From an uncultured Clostridia bacterium (GTDB lineage Bacteria > Bacillota > Clostridia > Christensenellales > UBA1242): 52,325 nt of DNA. The DNA lies in assembly GCA_944345705.1 (NCBI GenBank), contig CALVML010000008.1, positions 1-52,325 on the forward strand. Reading direction: 5' to 3'. This document shows, one piece after another, positions 34,012 through 42,773 of the stretch; within the stretch, counting starts at the first letter, position 1, and the number at the start of each line of letters is the position of its first letter. Under the pieces are notes generated by a model that ran no database searches, was not told the DNA's origin, and saw only the letters and a program-made list of their open reading frames with translations. The position numbers and the translations under genes are program-made.

Positions 34012-34851
34012 TTAATTTTTATCACTGTCATTATTTGATCGCTGATAGTAGAAAAGGTACTGTTGCGCATAGCCAGAAAGCTGTCCAAACTTTTCAATGA
34101 GATCTGCCCTTATCTTTGCTCTATTACTGCAAACTGAAAAATACTGATTATAAACTTTATTGATCCAAGTATCAACAGGAAAGACATCGCCTTTTTTATA
34201 TCCAAAAAGCATCACACAGTCTGCAACTTTAGGCCCAACACCAGACAAGGCAATCAGCTGTTTTTGAAGTGCAGGCGTGTCAAGATTACGAAAATGCTCT
34301 AGATCCTCAACTGAGATTGTCTTGAATAATTTTACTAGATAACTTGCACGATAGCCTGCGCCACAACTTTTAAAAAACTGCTCATCACAAGCGGAAAAAT
34401 CTTCTAAACTAGGAAAGGACTTAAATTTGCCCTCACCCTTGCCAAGACGCAAGCGGAAATTATTTAAAATCATCTTTATACGCTTGATATTATTATTTGC
34501 AGAAATTATAAAAGAAACAAGCACTTCAAATAGATCTTGATTTAATATTCTTATACCATAGCCAAACTCAATAGGCTTTTTCATTATCTCGAATTTTAAT
34601 AGATTTTCTTTTATCTTGTTATAATCTCGCTTTAAATCAAAATAATCGATAAAATATTGAGGAGAAGTAGTCTTTATAAGATAGCCATCTTTGTATGACA
34701 TTATCTCGGCATACTTATCCTGTGGATAGACAATAAAACTGTCCCCAACTTTTTCAAAACAAAAAACCTGTCCGCACTCTAAAATATGCTCAGGGTTAAA
34801 TTGCGACCTATCTTTTATATAAATACCTTCTTCAGTAATCTCGTATAACAT
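34012..34851 (-). CDS. ogg: 8-oxoguanine DNA glycosylase/AP lyase (OGG-type)
   Basis: 279 residues. An N-terminal TBP-like half (ILECGQVFCFEKVGDSFIVY) and a helix-hairpin-helix GPD core: LVSFIISANNNIKRIKMILN, then LIALSGVGPKVADCVMLFG with the catalytic Lys, and VFPVDTWINKVY with the catalytic Asp. It removes 8-oxoguanine paired with C. The ATG lies six bases after a TATACT -10 box and has no Shine-Dalgarno sequence, so its mRNA is probably leaderless. The gene is monocistronic. Confidence 0.92.
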   Translation of the reverse strand: MLYEITEEGIYIKDRSQFNPEHILECGQVFCFEKVGDSFIVYPQDKYAEIMSYKDGYLIKTTSPQYFIDYFDLKRDYNKIKENLLKFEIMKKPIEFGYGIRILNQDLFEVLVSFIISANNNIKRIKMILNNFRLRLGKGEGKFKSFPSLEDFSACDEQFFKSCGAGYRASYLVKLFKTISVEDLEHFRNLDTPALQKQLIALSGVGPKVADCVMLFGYKKGDVFPVDTWINKVYNQYFSVCSNRAKIRADLIEKFGQLSGYAQQYLFYYQRSNNDSDKN

Positions 34852-34857
34852 AGAAAA

Positions 34858-34886
34858 AGTATAGCATTTTTTGACATATTTTTCAA
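34858..34886 (-). promoter_or_regulatory. Sigma-A promoter of ogg, leaderless
   Basis: TTGAAA (34886-34881), 17-bp spacer, TATACT (34863-34858). Only TTTTCT separates the -10 box from the ATG at 34851, so +1 should coincide with the start codon. Confidence 0.75.
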
Positions 34887-35020
34887 GTTAAAAATACATT
34901 TAATAAAGAATAAGCTTTCGTTATTACATTTACTATATAAAATTTTTTTATAATGAAAATTTTGCAATTATTTAATCAATAAAATCTATGCTAGTTTTAA
35001 AAAAGAAAAATTACACAAAA

Positions 35021-35066
35021 AAAAAGATATTCGATCTATAATTATTAAAAATTCGAATATCTTTTT
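35021..35066 (-). terminator. Terminator of the rplU-prp-rpmA operon
   Basis: AAAAAGATATTCGA (35021-35034) pairs with TCGAATATCTTTTT (35053-35066). It stands just after the rpmA stop and is flanked by an A run, that is, a T run on the minus strand. Confidence 0.9.
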
Positions 35067-35078
35067 TGAATTTTAAAA

Positions 35079-35348
35079 TTATAATACAGAAACAATTTTC
35101 TTAGAATTTTTCTCATCAAACTTTACAACACCATCACAAAGTGCAAATAGTGTATAGTCTTTGCCCATTCCAACATTTTGTCCTGGATATACTTTAGTTC
35201 CTCTTTGTCTTACAATGATTGAGCCAGCGCTGACACTTTGTCCGCCGTATGCCTTTACACCTAAGCGTTTGCTTTGCGAGTCACGGCCGTTTTTAGTGCT
35301 TCCACCACCCTTCTTGTGAGCAAAAAGTTGAGAATTAAACTTAAACAT
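35079..35348 (-). CDS. rpmA: 50S ribosomal protein L27 with Prp-cleaved leader
   Basis: 89 residues. [20 protein letters not shown] is the L27 hallmark. The first nine residues (MFKFNSQLF) are the Firmicutes extension removed by Prp after the F-A junction, exposing the A-H-K-K tail that reaches the peptidyl-transferase centre. It overlaps prp by 8 bases. Confidence 0.97.
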   Translation of the reverse strand: MFKFNSQLFAHKKGGGSTKNGRDSQSKRLGVKAYGGQSVSAGSIIVRQRGTKVYPGQNVGMGKDYTLFALCDGVVKFDEKNSKKIVSVL

Positions 35349-35664
35349 TTTTTACCTCCAATTTTGCATATTTTTCTTCATTTATTATTATTGACTTGAA
35401 TGACTCGAGAGCTGTCTGCATAAGAAATTGAATTTTTTCACTTTGCGCATCTTTCTCCTGAATATTTAACTTTAAATATCCATCTTTAATCATCTTGAAA
35501 GCGTGCAGTTTTTCTATCTCGCAAACGCCAACTACCACACTTTGAGCCACCGTTGAGATTTGACAACATAAAAGGTCCTTGCCATAATCATCTTTGCCAG
35601 TGTGCCCTGTGATTTCAAAACCAATAATAAGATTGTTTTTTTTATAAAAAGTAATCTTTGTCAT
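35341..35664 (-). CDS. prp: Ribosomal-processing cysteine protease Prp
   Basis: 107 residues. [28 protein letters not shown] carries the catalytic His and Cys of the Prp family. It cleaves the N-terminal extension of L27, encoded next door. Placed between rplU and rpmA, as in most Firmicutes. Confidence 0.95.
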   Translation of the reverse strand: MTKITFYKKNNLIIGFEITGHTGKDDYGKDLLCCQISTVAQSVVVGVCEIEKLHAFKMIKDGYLKLNIQEKDAQSEKIQFLMQTALESFKSIIINEEKYAKLEVKNV

Positions 35665-35673
35665 TTTTTAGCC

Positions 35674-35982
35674 TTACTTTTTGATTGATAATATCTTAAG
35701 TTGAGTGAATGGTTGTCTATGACCTTGCTTCTTTCTTTCGTTTTTCTTTGGCTTGTATTTGAAAACTACGATCTTGTCACCCTTACCATGAGCAACAACT
35801 TCAGCTTCGCAAACAGCGCCTTCAACGAAAGGATTGCCAGCAACAACATTTCCATCCTCGCTTATAAGCAATACATCAAGTTTAATTTTGTCGCCAACAG
35901 CATTTGAAAGTTTTTCAACACTGATAACATCATTTTCACTGACTTTGTATTGCTTGCCACCGCTTTGAACTATTGCAAACAT
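35674..35982 (-). CDS. rplU: 50S ribosomal protein L21
   Basis: 102 residues. Start [14 protein letters not shown] and the C-terminal [19 protein letters not shown] are family signatures. It binds 23S rRNA in the large subunit. AGGAGG precedes the ATG. The ~90-base leader from the promoter at 36081-36109 may hold an L21-type autoregulatory structure, but I cannot show it. Confidence 0.97.
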   Translation of the reverse strand: MFAIVQSGGKQYKVSENDVISVEKLSNAVGDKIKLDVLLISEDGNVVAGNPFVEGAVCEAEVVAHGKGDKIVVFKYKPKKNERKKQGHRQPFTQLKILSIKK

Positions 35983-36080
35983 ATTTTACCTCCTCTATCC
36001 AATCTCGTTGCATCAAGGTGTTTAATTATATAAATATCAATTAAAAGCTTTAAAACCTTTTACACACGGATACGCTTAAT

Positions 36081-36109
36081 AATATAACATATTTTCATTT
36101 AAAAGTCAA
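36081..36109 (-). promoter_or_regulatory. Sigma-A promoter of rplU
   Basis: TTGACT (36109-36104), 17-bp spacer, TATATT (36086-36081) on the minus strand. The 20-bp-period repeats begin 21 bases upstream of the -35 box. Confidence 0.75.
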
Positions 36110-36130
36110 GGAATAATATATATTTATCAG

Positions 36131-36230
36131 TTAGAAATCCATTTTAATGTTTAGAAATCCAACTTAAATCTTAGAAATCAATTTTAAAACTGGGAAGTCG
36201 AATTTAAATCTTAGAAATAAATCTAAACAA
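36131..36230. repeat. Five tandem 20-bp repeats upstream of the rplU promoter
   Basis: Units start at 36131, 36151, 36171, 36191 and 36211, each exactly 20 bases, consensus TTAGAAATCNANTTTAAATC. The fourth (TGGGAAGTCGAATTTAAATC) and fifth are the most diverged. Each has A and T tracts repeated at about two helical turns. There are no unique spacers between units, so it is not a CRISPR array. Confidence 0.85.
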
Positions 36231-36276
36231 AAACTCTTGATTTGATTAATTTATTTTTTAATTGCAAATCCTATAC

Positions 36277-36334
36277 AAAAAAGAAAGCATCTCGCAATGA
36301 AAGTGAACTCCAAATTGATTTTGCTTTCTTTTTT
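36277..36334 (-). terminator. Terminator of the large surface-protein gene
   Basis: AAAAAAGAAAGCA (36277-36289) pairs with TGCTTTCTTTTTT (36322-36334), 13 bases after the stop of the minus-strand gene. An A run on the plus strand gives the U tract. Confidence 0.85.
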
Positions 36335-36346
36335 TTATATTAATGA

Positions 36347-39300
36347 TTATTTTTTGTCGTCGATATCTTGCTTATATCTCTTTTCTTTCTTGTCAAGTTT
36401 TACCTTAGAAACGATAAAGTAGATTACAACACCAGCAAGAGCGACTACTGAAACAGCGATTAAAACTCCGCCAAGTACTTCAGTAACATTGACAGGATCA
36501 GAGCTTTCTGTTGAAACTGTGAAGGATACTGTCCTTGTTGCTTTATTTCCTGCTTCATCGGTAATTGTAATAGTCATTGTATAGTCACCGGCAGATTTAA
36601 GTGTATGAGTGAAGATATATTCACCTGCTTCAGCATTTCCTTCATTTTCAAGATCCCATGTTTCGTCAGTATCTGTATTTTCAAGATCAATTTTAATTGT
36701 AGACTTGAGAAGAGCTTCATCTTTTGTTATATTATCGGTTACGGTCATACCAGCCATATTGATACGGAGTGTATCACCAAGGTTGTAAGTTGATGAGATG
36801 AAATCATCTTCGAGAGTAATTTCAGGTGCAGTAACATCACCATTGGTTATCGAATACTCAAGTGTCTTAGGATCGCCAACTTTTTGACCTAAATAGTCAA
36901 CCGCTTGAATTGAATATCTAATTGTATATGTTCCGTTATCTTTAAGCAAGAGTTTAATTGTACCATTGTTGTCAATATTATCACCGACATTTGTATGGCT
37001 AAAGTTTGCATTTGTTTGATCTTTTGCAAAATGTTCTTCCCATTCAGCAAGAGTGATCTGTGCAAGTGTTGTAGTAGATGAGCCTGTAGTTCTTGTTATT
37101 TGAACATAAGAATTTTCATAATCTACTTCACCTTGACCTTTTACTTGGAAGTCAGGTCGTACAATCGGAATCTCCTGTACAGGATCGGTAATAGTTGGAT
37201 ATTGAGTTTGAGCATAATGTTCGTCATCTACGCTAACAGTAAGCACTACATCTTGAACAGATATTGTTTGAACATTGCTGTATAGTACATAGAATTCAAC
37301 CATATTTTCAAGTCCAGAAATTGTGCTGATCCCTGCAGTCGATCCTGTGATACCGTCTAATGTCGTACTAAGCATTAGTTTATATGCCTGCTCTGCTTCG
37401 GGATCAGTATCTTCAACTTTAATAATGAAATAATCTGTTGTTCCATTAGAAATCTTTAAGTTGCCATTTTCATCAAGATAAAGTTTGTTGTTTTCTACTG
37501 GATTATTTCCTTCACCTAATGTAGTCATATCAGTCTTGTTATATTGCAATAGATATACTTCATATTGAAGTTTGTAAGTGCCAACAGTTTTTCCAATAAA
37601 GGTATTATTGTTTAGAGTATATTTACCATTATTGTTTCCATTTTCAGATAGAATTGTAGGTGCATACCAAGTAGAAGAGTATGAGTCATCTTCTTCACTT
37701 ATACCAATGTATCCATAAGTTGTTGAATCAGTTATAGAAAGAGTTGGAATGTCAAGAGTATGTTCTTCACCTGGAATAAGTTCAATAGTCTCAGAAGTAA
37801 TATTGCTTATTGTTGGCTCTTCAACTACAGTACCGCCTGTTACATTGTAAGTAAAGTAAGTTGAAACTGTATGATCGCCAGCATCTTTAACTGTCACGAT
37901 AACTTGATATTCTCCGTCAACTGTTGCATTTAATATTCCCGCATTAACTGTAAAAGTCTGAGAAACAGTATCTGGTTTGGTACTCATATTAAGGCTTTGA
38001 GCAACATCTCTTGAGATGATATTATTGTCATCATCTCTAGTAATTCTATAAACAACAACATCTGCGCTCATATAGTCAACTCGAGAGTCACTATAAGTTA
38101 TTGTAGGCAATACGATCTCTTCATCAGCCGTATAATTCCTGCTTTCTGGCGCATTTGCTATCTTGATAACTTCTGGCATATCACTGTCAGTAGTATCGGC
38201 AATGTTTATAATGCGTTGGAAGAAGCCAATATTTCCGCTATCATCGATTGCATAGCATAGAATTTCAATCTTTTCAGCATTTTCGCTAGGGTTTGTAGAA
38301 GTTGGCTTATCTCTTAAGTCAATTGAGTATGAGTCAAGTGTACTATCAAAGTACCAACCTTCACTTGTCATCATGTTTTGTCCGTCAACATCAACATACC
38401 ATTTTCCTGTTGCGCTTGAGTTGTAAGAGCCAGAGAGTACATATTTAAGTGTTTGAGTTGTCTGTTCGCTTGCAACAGGTTGATTGTCGCCATTTAGGTA
38501 TCTCCAAGCAGTAACAACTTCAAGGCGAGAGTCGCTTGCGTCAGATGCAGTTGCAACATCAAATTCAATGGTTTCATTTCTTTGATATGTGCTTCTTAAG
38601 TTGCTTGAGAATGTAATAGTTGGAGCAGTCTGATCTTCTTCAGAAGTAACTGTAACTGAGTAAGTTGAAGTTCTTTCTGTTCTTTCACTATAATTATCGT
38701 CAACAACATATCTAAATGTATATTCAGTGCCATCACGGAATTCATAGGTGTTGTTTGACGAGCCAGATTCATAAGGAATATAGGCATATCCTGCAGCAAT
38801 CATAGCAGTGATTACGCTTTCGTCATTTCTTTGATCTCTTTTAACTCCACCTTCAATGATTTCGTTACCATTAATATCTTTGCCATCTTGAGTAACAAGT
38901 AGGTATGATCCTTGCATATATTCTTTAACAGCAGCACCGTCAGTAAAGTCAAGACCTGCCTTAATCATCTGTTTTTGGATTTCATAGTTATCCTGTGCAA
39001 TCTGAGCATAAACTGCATTTTCGCCTTTAACTCCGTTTGCAGATGGAGCAAATACCAAGTTGTATCCATTGTACTGGCTTTGTGAAACTACAAAACGAGT
39101 TGCACCGCCACCTACTATCTCGCGTCTTAAAGTAAGTTCGTTTTCTTCAATCATATTATCATTACCTTTAATAGCATACATGATAATATTTCTATTTGAA
39201 GTTCTTGTCTTTAATTTGTATTCAGTATTTGCATTAGCATTTTCGAAATCTTCAGTTGTGCTTTCACTATTGAAAGAGTCAGTCTTTGCGTCATACATAT

Positions 39301-40621
39301 AAACATAGGCTTGTTGAGTATCAGTTGCAGTTATTATGAAGTTAGTTTCAGTTGTTTTTGCTTGATTACCGTAGAAATCATAAACATTATAAGTTACTTT
39401 ATAAGAACCTTCAGATTTTGCTCTGAACTGACCATCTTCGGTTATAACTTCATCAGTTACATTTTCGGTATAAGCACCCTTATCATCCATTTTCATTACA
39501 ACAACTTCATAATAAACCTCAATCGCCTCGCTTGCTGGAGAATTTGTAGAGCGAGTTGTTGCAGTAACGGTTGGAAGATCACTAGCCACACCAACAGTAA
39601 CGCTTGAAGTTCTGTTTGAAGTCGACCAAATTACTTGAATATCATAACCGCTTGTTTCCTCACTACTATCAGTATAGTAGTATCCTTCTTCTACTGTGAA
39701 AGATTTGTTTGTTGAAGCAATAAATGTTCTATTGCCATTTGCACGAAGTTCGTAGTATGTGTATGTGATTGTGAATGTGCGTCCGTCAAGTTCATGATCA
39801 ATTAAACTATCGCCATCGATGATGTAATCACCATTTTCATTTGTAGTGATTGCTATATCATCAGCACCATTAGTCACACTGATATAAACATAGCAGTTCT
39901 TTTCGTTGGTTGCAATACCACTACCATCTTGTGTAAGAGTATAGTACTCTTTATCAGCACTCGTAAGAATTGCATTTCCATCTTCATCATTTACAGTTGG
40001 AAGTGGAAGTACGATATCCTTATTGTCGTGTTGTCTAGCCATCTCAGTATCATAGATTGAAGGAATGATGTTTTTCTCGTTTGCGTCAAACTCAAAAGTA
40101 GCCTCACCCGCCACGCACTCTACTGTATAATCATAGGAATAAATAGTTTGATCATAAACTACAGTATAAGTGATCTTATAAGTGCCAAGTCTAGTCGCGT
40201 CAAATGAGAAGCCTTCACTACTATCCTGCCCTTCAATTGTTTGAAGCACTTGATTTGCATAAGACACTTCAATCTTTGACTGAGTGAGAGTGCTTGAAAG
40301 GCCTTCCTTAATCTTTGTACCAATTGTGTGAATCTCTTTGTCCGAACCTGTCCCTATTGAGATTTCGCCGACAGGAATATAGAAAGTATCCCCACGCACA
40401 ACTTGAGAAGTGTTTGAGTTTTCTATAACCTCTTCGCCATCGTCAATGCGTACGCTTCCGTCCACTTTCATTATAATATTATTGTTAGCGATAGAGTCGC
40501 CTGTGTGATCTACCGCTAAAGCAACCGCGTTTGCTGGAAAAAATGCACTCGCAAGAACAAGCGCAAAACCAAGTGCAACCGCCTTTAATATACCTTTGAT
40601 TTTAGTTTTAGATTTTATCAT
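36347..40621 (-). CDS. Large membrane-anchored surface protein with Ig-like repeats
   Basis: 1424 residues. A signal peptide (KIKGILKAVALGFALVLASAF, cleavage near ANA-VA), then a long Ser/Thr/Asp-rich extracellular region made of Ig-like modules that end in phrases such as GTYKITYTVVYD, GSYKVTYNVYDFYGN, GDYTMTITITDEAGNKATRTV and start with DVTAPEI or DQTAPTI (cadherin/DUF5011-like). A C-terminal helix (VLGGVLIAVSVVALAGVVIYFIV) and a Lys-rich tail anchor it in the membrane; there is no LPxTG sortase signal. Likely an adhesin or cell-envelope structural protein. The ATG has AAGGGG upstream. It sits between the core rplU operon and small plus-strand genes. Low-complexity DNA repeats make the length prone to change. 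Confidence 0.8.
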   Translation of the reverse strand: MIKSKTKIKGILKAVALGFALVLASAFFPANAVALAVDHTGDSIANNNIIMKVDGSVRIDDGEEVIENSNTSQVVRGDTFYIPVGEISIGTGSDKEIHTIGTKIKEGLSSTLTQSKIEVSYANQVLQTIEGQDSSEGFSFDATRLGTYKITYTVVYDQTIYSYDYTVECVAGEATFEFDANEKNIIPSIYDTEMARQHDNKDIVLPLPTVNDEDGNAILTSADKEYYTLTQDGSGIATNEKNCYVYISVTNGADDIAITTNENGDYIIDGDSLIDHELDGRTFTITYTYYELRANGNRTFIASTNKSFTVEEGYYYTDSSEETSGYDIQVIWSTSNRTSSVTVGVASDLPTVTATTRSTNSPASEAIEVYYEVVVMKMDDKGAYTENVTDEVITEDGQFRAKSEGSYKVTYNVYDFYGNQAKTTETNFIITATDTQQAYVYMYDAKTDSFNSESTTEDFENANANTEYKLKTRTSNRNIIMYAIKGNDNMIEENELTLRREIVGGGATRFVVSQSQYNGYNLVFAPSANGVKGENAVYAQIAQDNYEIQKQMIKAGLDFTDGAAVKEYMQGSYLLVTQDGKDINGNEIIEGGVKRDQRNDESVITAMIAAGYAYIPYESGSSNNTYEFRDGTEYTFRYVVDDNYSERTERTSTYSVTVTSEEDQTAPTITFSSNLRSTYQRNETIEFDVATASDASDSRLEVVTAWRYLNGDNQPVASEQTTQTLKYVLSGSYNSSATGKWYVDVDGQNMMTSEGWYFDSTLDSYSIDLRDKPTSTNPSENAEKIEILCYAIDDSGNIGFFQRIINIADTTDSDMPEVIKIANAPESRNYTADEEIVLPTITYSDSRVDYMSADVVVYRITRDDDNNIISRDVAQSLNMSTKPDTVSQTFTVNAGILNATVDGEYQVIVTVKDAGDHTVSTYFTYNVTGGTVVEEPTISNITSETIELIPGEEHTLDIPTLSITDSTTYGYIGISEEDDSYSSTWYAPTILSENGNNNGKYTLNNNTFIGKTVGTYKLQYEVYLLQYNKTDMTTLGEGNNPVENNKLYLDENGNLKISNGTTDYFIIKVEDTDPEAEQAYKLMLSTTLDGITGSTAGISTISGLENMVEFYVLYSNVQTISVQDVVLTVSVDDEHYAQTQYPTITDPVQEIPIVRPDFQVKGQGEVDYENSYVQITRTTGSSTTTLAQITLAEWEEHFAKDQTNANFSHTNVGDNIDNNGTIKLLLKDNGTYTIRYSIQAVDYLGQKVGDPKTLEYSITNGDVTAPEITLEDDFISSTYNLGDTLRINMAGMTVTDNITKDEALLKSTIKIDLENTDTDETWDLENEGNAEAGEYIFTHTLKSAGDYTMTITITDEAGNKATRTVSFTVSTESSDPVNVTEVLGGVLIAVSVVALAGVVIYFIVSKVKLDKKEKRYKQDIDDKK

Positions 40622-41093
40622 GATAACCCCTTCTATTAAAGTATAAATTTAATAACAACCTATTATAAACTATTTTGCAATTTTAAGTCAACAAAATATC
40701 AATTGTTAAGAATAAAATTTCAAAATATTTTCAAAATTTTTTCTCTAGTATCAAACTTGCATTATCTTTAAAATCTTGAAAGGCTTTATTCGCTTTTTCT
40801 TTAAAGACTGCAAATCTTTATAATATAGGTTTGTTTTATTGTTTTTCTATTAGCAAGTTTTATGCTGTCTAAAAAAGGCCATAAAACACTATTTTTGTCG
40901 AAATATTTATTTTGTTTTCAGTTTATAAAAATAATTTGCATATTTGAAATTGCTTTCTTTTGTAGCATAAAAAATTTTATTGTTATTAAAAAATAAAAAA
41001 TTAAAAAATTAGCACATTTTTATCATTTTGATAGTAGTATGTTAATGTGAAAGCTTTGCTTTCAAATACATAAGTAAATTTTAGGAGGAACAA
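40622..41093 (+). other. Intergenic region before the Cys-rich gene
   Basis: 470 AT-rich bases between two divergent genes. A perfect small hairpin TGAAAGC-TTT-GCTTTCA (41048-41064) and AGGAGG directly before ATG 41094 are visible. I see no clear consensus promoter and no coding frame. Confidence 0.4.
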
Positions 41094-41297
41094 ATGAACT
41101 TTTTTAACGGCTCATGTGGAGGCGGTTTCGGTGGCTGCAATAGTGGCTGTGGCTGTGACTGCTGTTCACTTATACTATGGATTTTGATTTTGCAATGTCT
41201 TTGCGGTAATGGCAATGGCTGTGGTATGGATTGTTGTACACTCATAGTCCTTTTACTGCTTTGCGGATGCTGTGGTTGCAATAACAATTGCAAATAA
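41094..41297 (+). CDS. Cys/Gly-rich small hydrophobic protein with internal duplication
   Basis: 67 residues, 16 of them Cys. After a GGxxGG head, the same unit appears twice: GCGCDCCSLILWILILQCLCG and GCGMDCCTLIVLLLLCGCCG, that is G-x-G-x-D-C-C-x-L-I followed by a hydrophobic run and a Cys cluster. The hydrophobic runs could dip into a membrane; the Cys may bind metal or crosslink. Proteins of this kind in Clostridia are often labelled chorion-class high-cysteine HCB protein, with no known function. AGGAGG seven bases before the ATG, own terminator. A long antisense frame (41081-41398) is a shadow. Confidence 0.75.
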   Translation: MNFFNGSCGGGFGGCNSGCGCDCCSLILWILILQCLCGNGNGCGMDCCTLIVLLLLCGCCGCNNNCK

Positions 41298-41343
41298 AAA
41301 TCTAAGGGATTAAAATTTTTAAGTTTCATTATTTGTGTTAGAA

Positions 41344-41371
41344 GAAGGGATATATTTCCCTTCTTTTTTTG
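41344..41371 (+). terminator. Terminator of the Cys-rich gene
   Basis: AGAAGGGA (41344-41351), loop TATATT, TCCCTTCT (41358-41365), then a T run to 41371. Confidence 0.9.
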
Positions 41372-41517
41372 TTGCGAAAGTATTAATTGCCCTGTCAATA
41401 TAAAATTTGTTTGCCCTAATTAAATAACATTGAATTTATGCAATTACACACTATTTCTATTTTATCCTCTGCCAATTAAGAAAAACACGATTTATATGAA
41501 GATTTTTTAAAAACTAC

Positions 41518-41545
41518 TTTACATTTTGTTGAAAATATGTATAAT
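41518..41545 (+). promoter_or_regulatory. Promoter of the first PH-like gene
   Basis: TTTACA (41518-41523), 16-bp spacer, TATAAT (41540-41545), about 40 bases before the ATG at 41591. Confidence 0.7.
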
Positions 41546-41590
41546 CTAATCTATAGAAAAATATAATTATTATATTTGTTTGGAGGAAAA

Positions 41591-41974
41591 ATGAAATTTG
41601 ATAAAAGTTGTGAAATTATTTGGCACGATAGAAAAAGACATTTAGGTTTGCCGATTTCTTTCACAAGATACTATTTGGTTAAAAAAGAAGGCGAATGGGT
41701 TAAACTATTCAGAGATAAGGGATTTTTCAGTTCAGTTATTGATGAAGTCAATCTTTATAGATGCTTTGACCTTACTTTAGTTATGTCGCTTGCAGACAAA
41801 ATTTTCAAAACGGGAAGCATTGATATCACAACGAACGATGAAAGTACACCTACTTTTTGGCTTGCACATGTTGCCAACCCATATAAAGTTCGCGACCTTA
41901 TTTCATCAATGATTGAAATTGAAAGAAAGAAGAAGCGTATAGGAATTACCGAATTCCAAATGACAGATATGTAA
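41591..41974 (+). CDS. PH-domain-like soluble protein, copy 1
   Basis: 127 residues. YYLVKKEGEWVKLFRDKG and the C-terminal half FKTGSIDITTND...ANPYKVRDLISSMIEIE resemble the bacterial PH-like (bPH) fold, in which a GTIxI strand and a final NPxxVRDLI helix are characteristic. No membrane helix. The start is ATG 41591 (MKFDKSCEIIW) after GGAGG; a 5-residue longer reading begins inside the ribosome-binding site. It is 127 residues like its neighbour at 42209 and clearly paralogous. Function is unknown. Confidence 0.7.
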   Translation: MKFDKSCEIIWHDRKRHLGLPISFTRYYLVKKEGEWVKLFRDKGFFSSVIDEVNLYRCFDLTLVMSLADKIFKTGSIDITTNDESTPTFWLAHVANPYKVRDLISSMIEIERKKKRIGITEFQMTDM

Positions 41975-41981
41975 TATGGCT

Positions 41982-42027
41982 AAACTTTTCCTTTATCTTG
42001 GAATTATCTAAAATATAGGAAAAGTTT
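41982..42027 (+). terminator. Terminator after PH-like copy 1
   Basis: AAACTTTTCCT (41982-41992) pairs with AGGAAAAGTTT (42017-42027), then T residues. It separates the two paralogues into different transcripts. Confidence 0.85.
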
Positions 42028-42208
42028 TTTTATGGTATATAACGCAAAAATTAACAAAATTATATAAAACGCGCTAAACCGCAAAAAATTGGTATTTGCA
42101 AAAAGTAAAGAAAAATTAATATGTATATTTTAATTTTTTTCTATTTACCCTTTACTTTTTGATAAATATAAATTAAAATATATGTATATGAGATAAAGGA
42201 GGTACAAA

Positions 42209-42592
42209 ATGAAATTTGATAAAGACTGTGAAATAATTTGGCATGATAGAAAGAGATATTTTGGACTTCCCATATCTTTTTATAGATATTATATAGTTAA
42301 AAAAGAAGGCGAATGGGTAAAATTCTTTAGACACAAAGGCTTTTTAAGTGCTATAATCGATGATATTAATGTTTATCGTTGCTTTGATGTAACCCTTATA
42401 GTCACTCTTACAGATAAAATCTTTAGAACAGGTACAATTGAAATTTCTAGTAATGATGCTCATGCCCCACAATTCCATATGCGTCATATAGCAAACCCAT
42501 ATAAAGTTCGCGACCTTATTTCTTCTTTGATCGAAATTGAAAGAAAGAAGAAACGCATAGGAATTACTGAATTCCAAGTTCCTGATAAATAA
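42209..42592 (+). CDS. PH-domain-like soluble protein, copy 2
   Basis: 127 residues, tandem paralogue of the gene at 41591. Shared stretches include IWHDRKR, GLPISF, VKKEGEWVK and HxANPYKVRDLISS..IEIERKKKRIGITEFQ. Differences cluster in the middle strands (TVTLTDKIFRTGTIEISSNDAHAPQFHM against ...TFWL). AAGGAGG precedes the ATG. Its own terminator follows at 42684. Two independently terminated copies suggest different regulation; the role is unknown. Confidence 0.7.
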   Translation: MKFDKDCEIIWHDRKRYFGLPISFYRYYIVKKEGEWVKFFRHKGFLSAIIDDINVYRCFDVTLIVTLTDKIFRTGTIEISSNDAHAPQFHMRHIANPYKVRDLISSLIEIERKKKRIGITEFQVPDK

Positions 42593-42683
42593 TAGAGATA
42601 TGAAATAACAAATTTTTAAATCACAAACATAAAATTTTAATAAAAAAGGAAATACAAAATATCAAATGCTAAACCAATTTAAA

Positions 42684-42719
42684 AAAAACTTGACAAATCT
42701 TTTAGACTGTCAAGTTTTT
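42684..42719. terminator. Bidirectional terminator between PH-like copy 2 and rluD
   Basis: AAAAACTTGACA (42684-42695) pairs with TGTCAAGTTTTT (42708-42719) over a 12-base loop, flanked by an A run and T-rich sequence. It serves both converging genes. Confidence 0.9.
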
Positions 42720-42773
42720 ATTTTGGCTAGTAAAAAATAGAAAATAGTTGAAAAACTGTCATTTTTCTGATTT

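Noticed and set aside
36131..36230. Possible CRISPR array
   Set aside because: Repeats are contiguous 20-mers without spacers, and no cas genes are in the window.
41081..41398. Long Gln/Pro-rich minus-strand frame
   Set aside because: Antisense shadow of the Cys-rich gene, whose repetitive codons keep the opposite strand open; no start signal.
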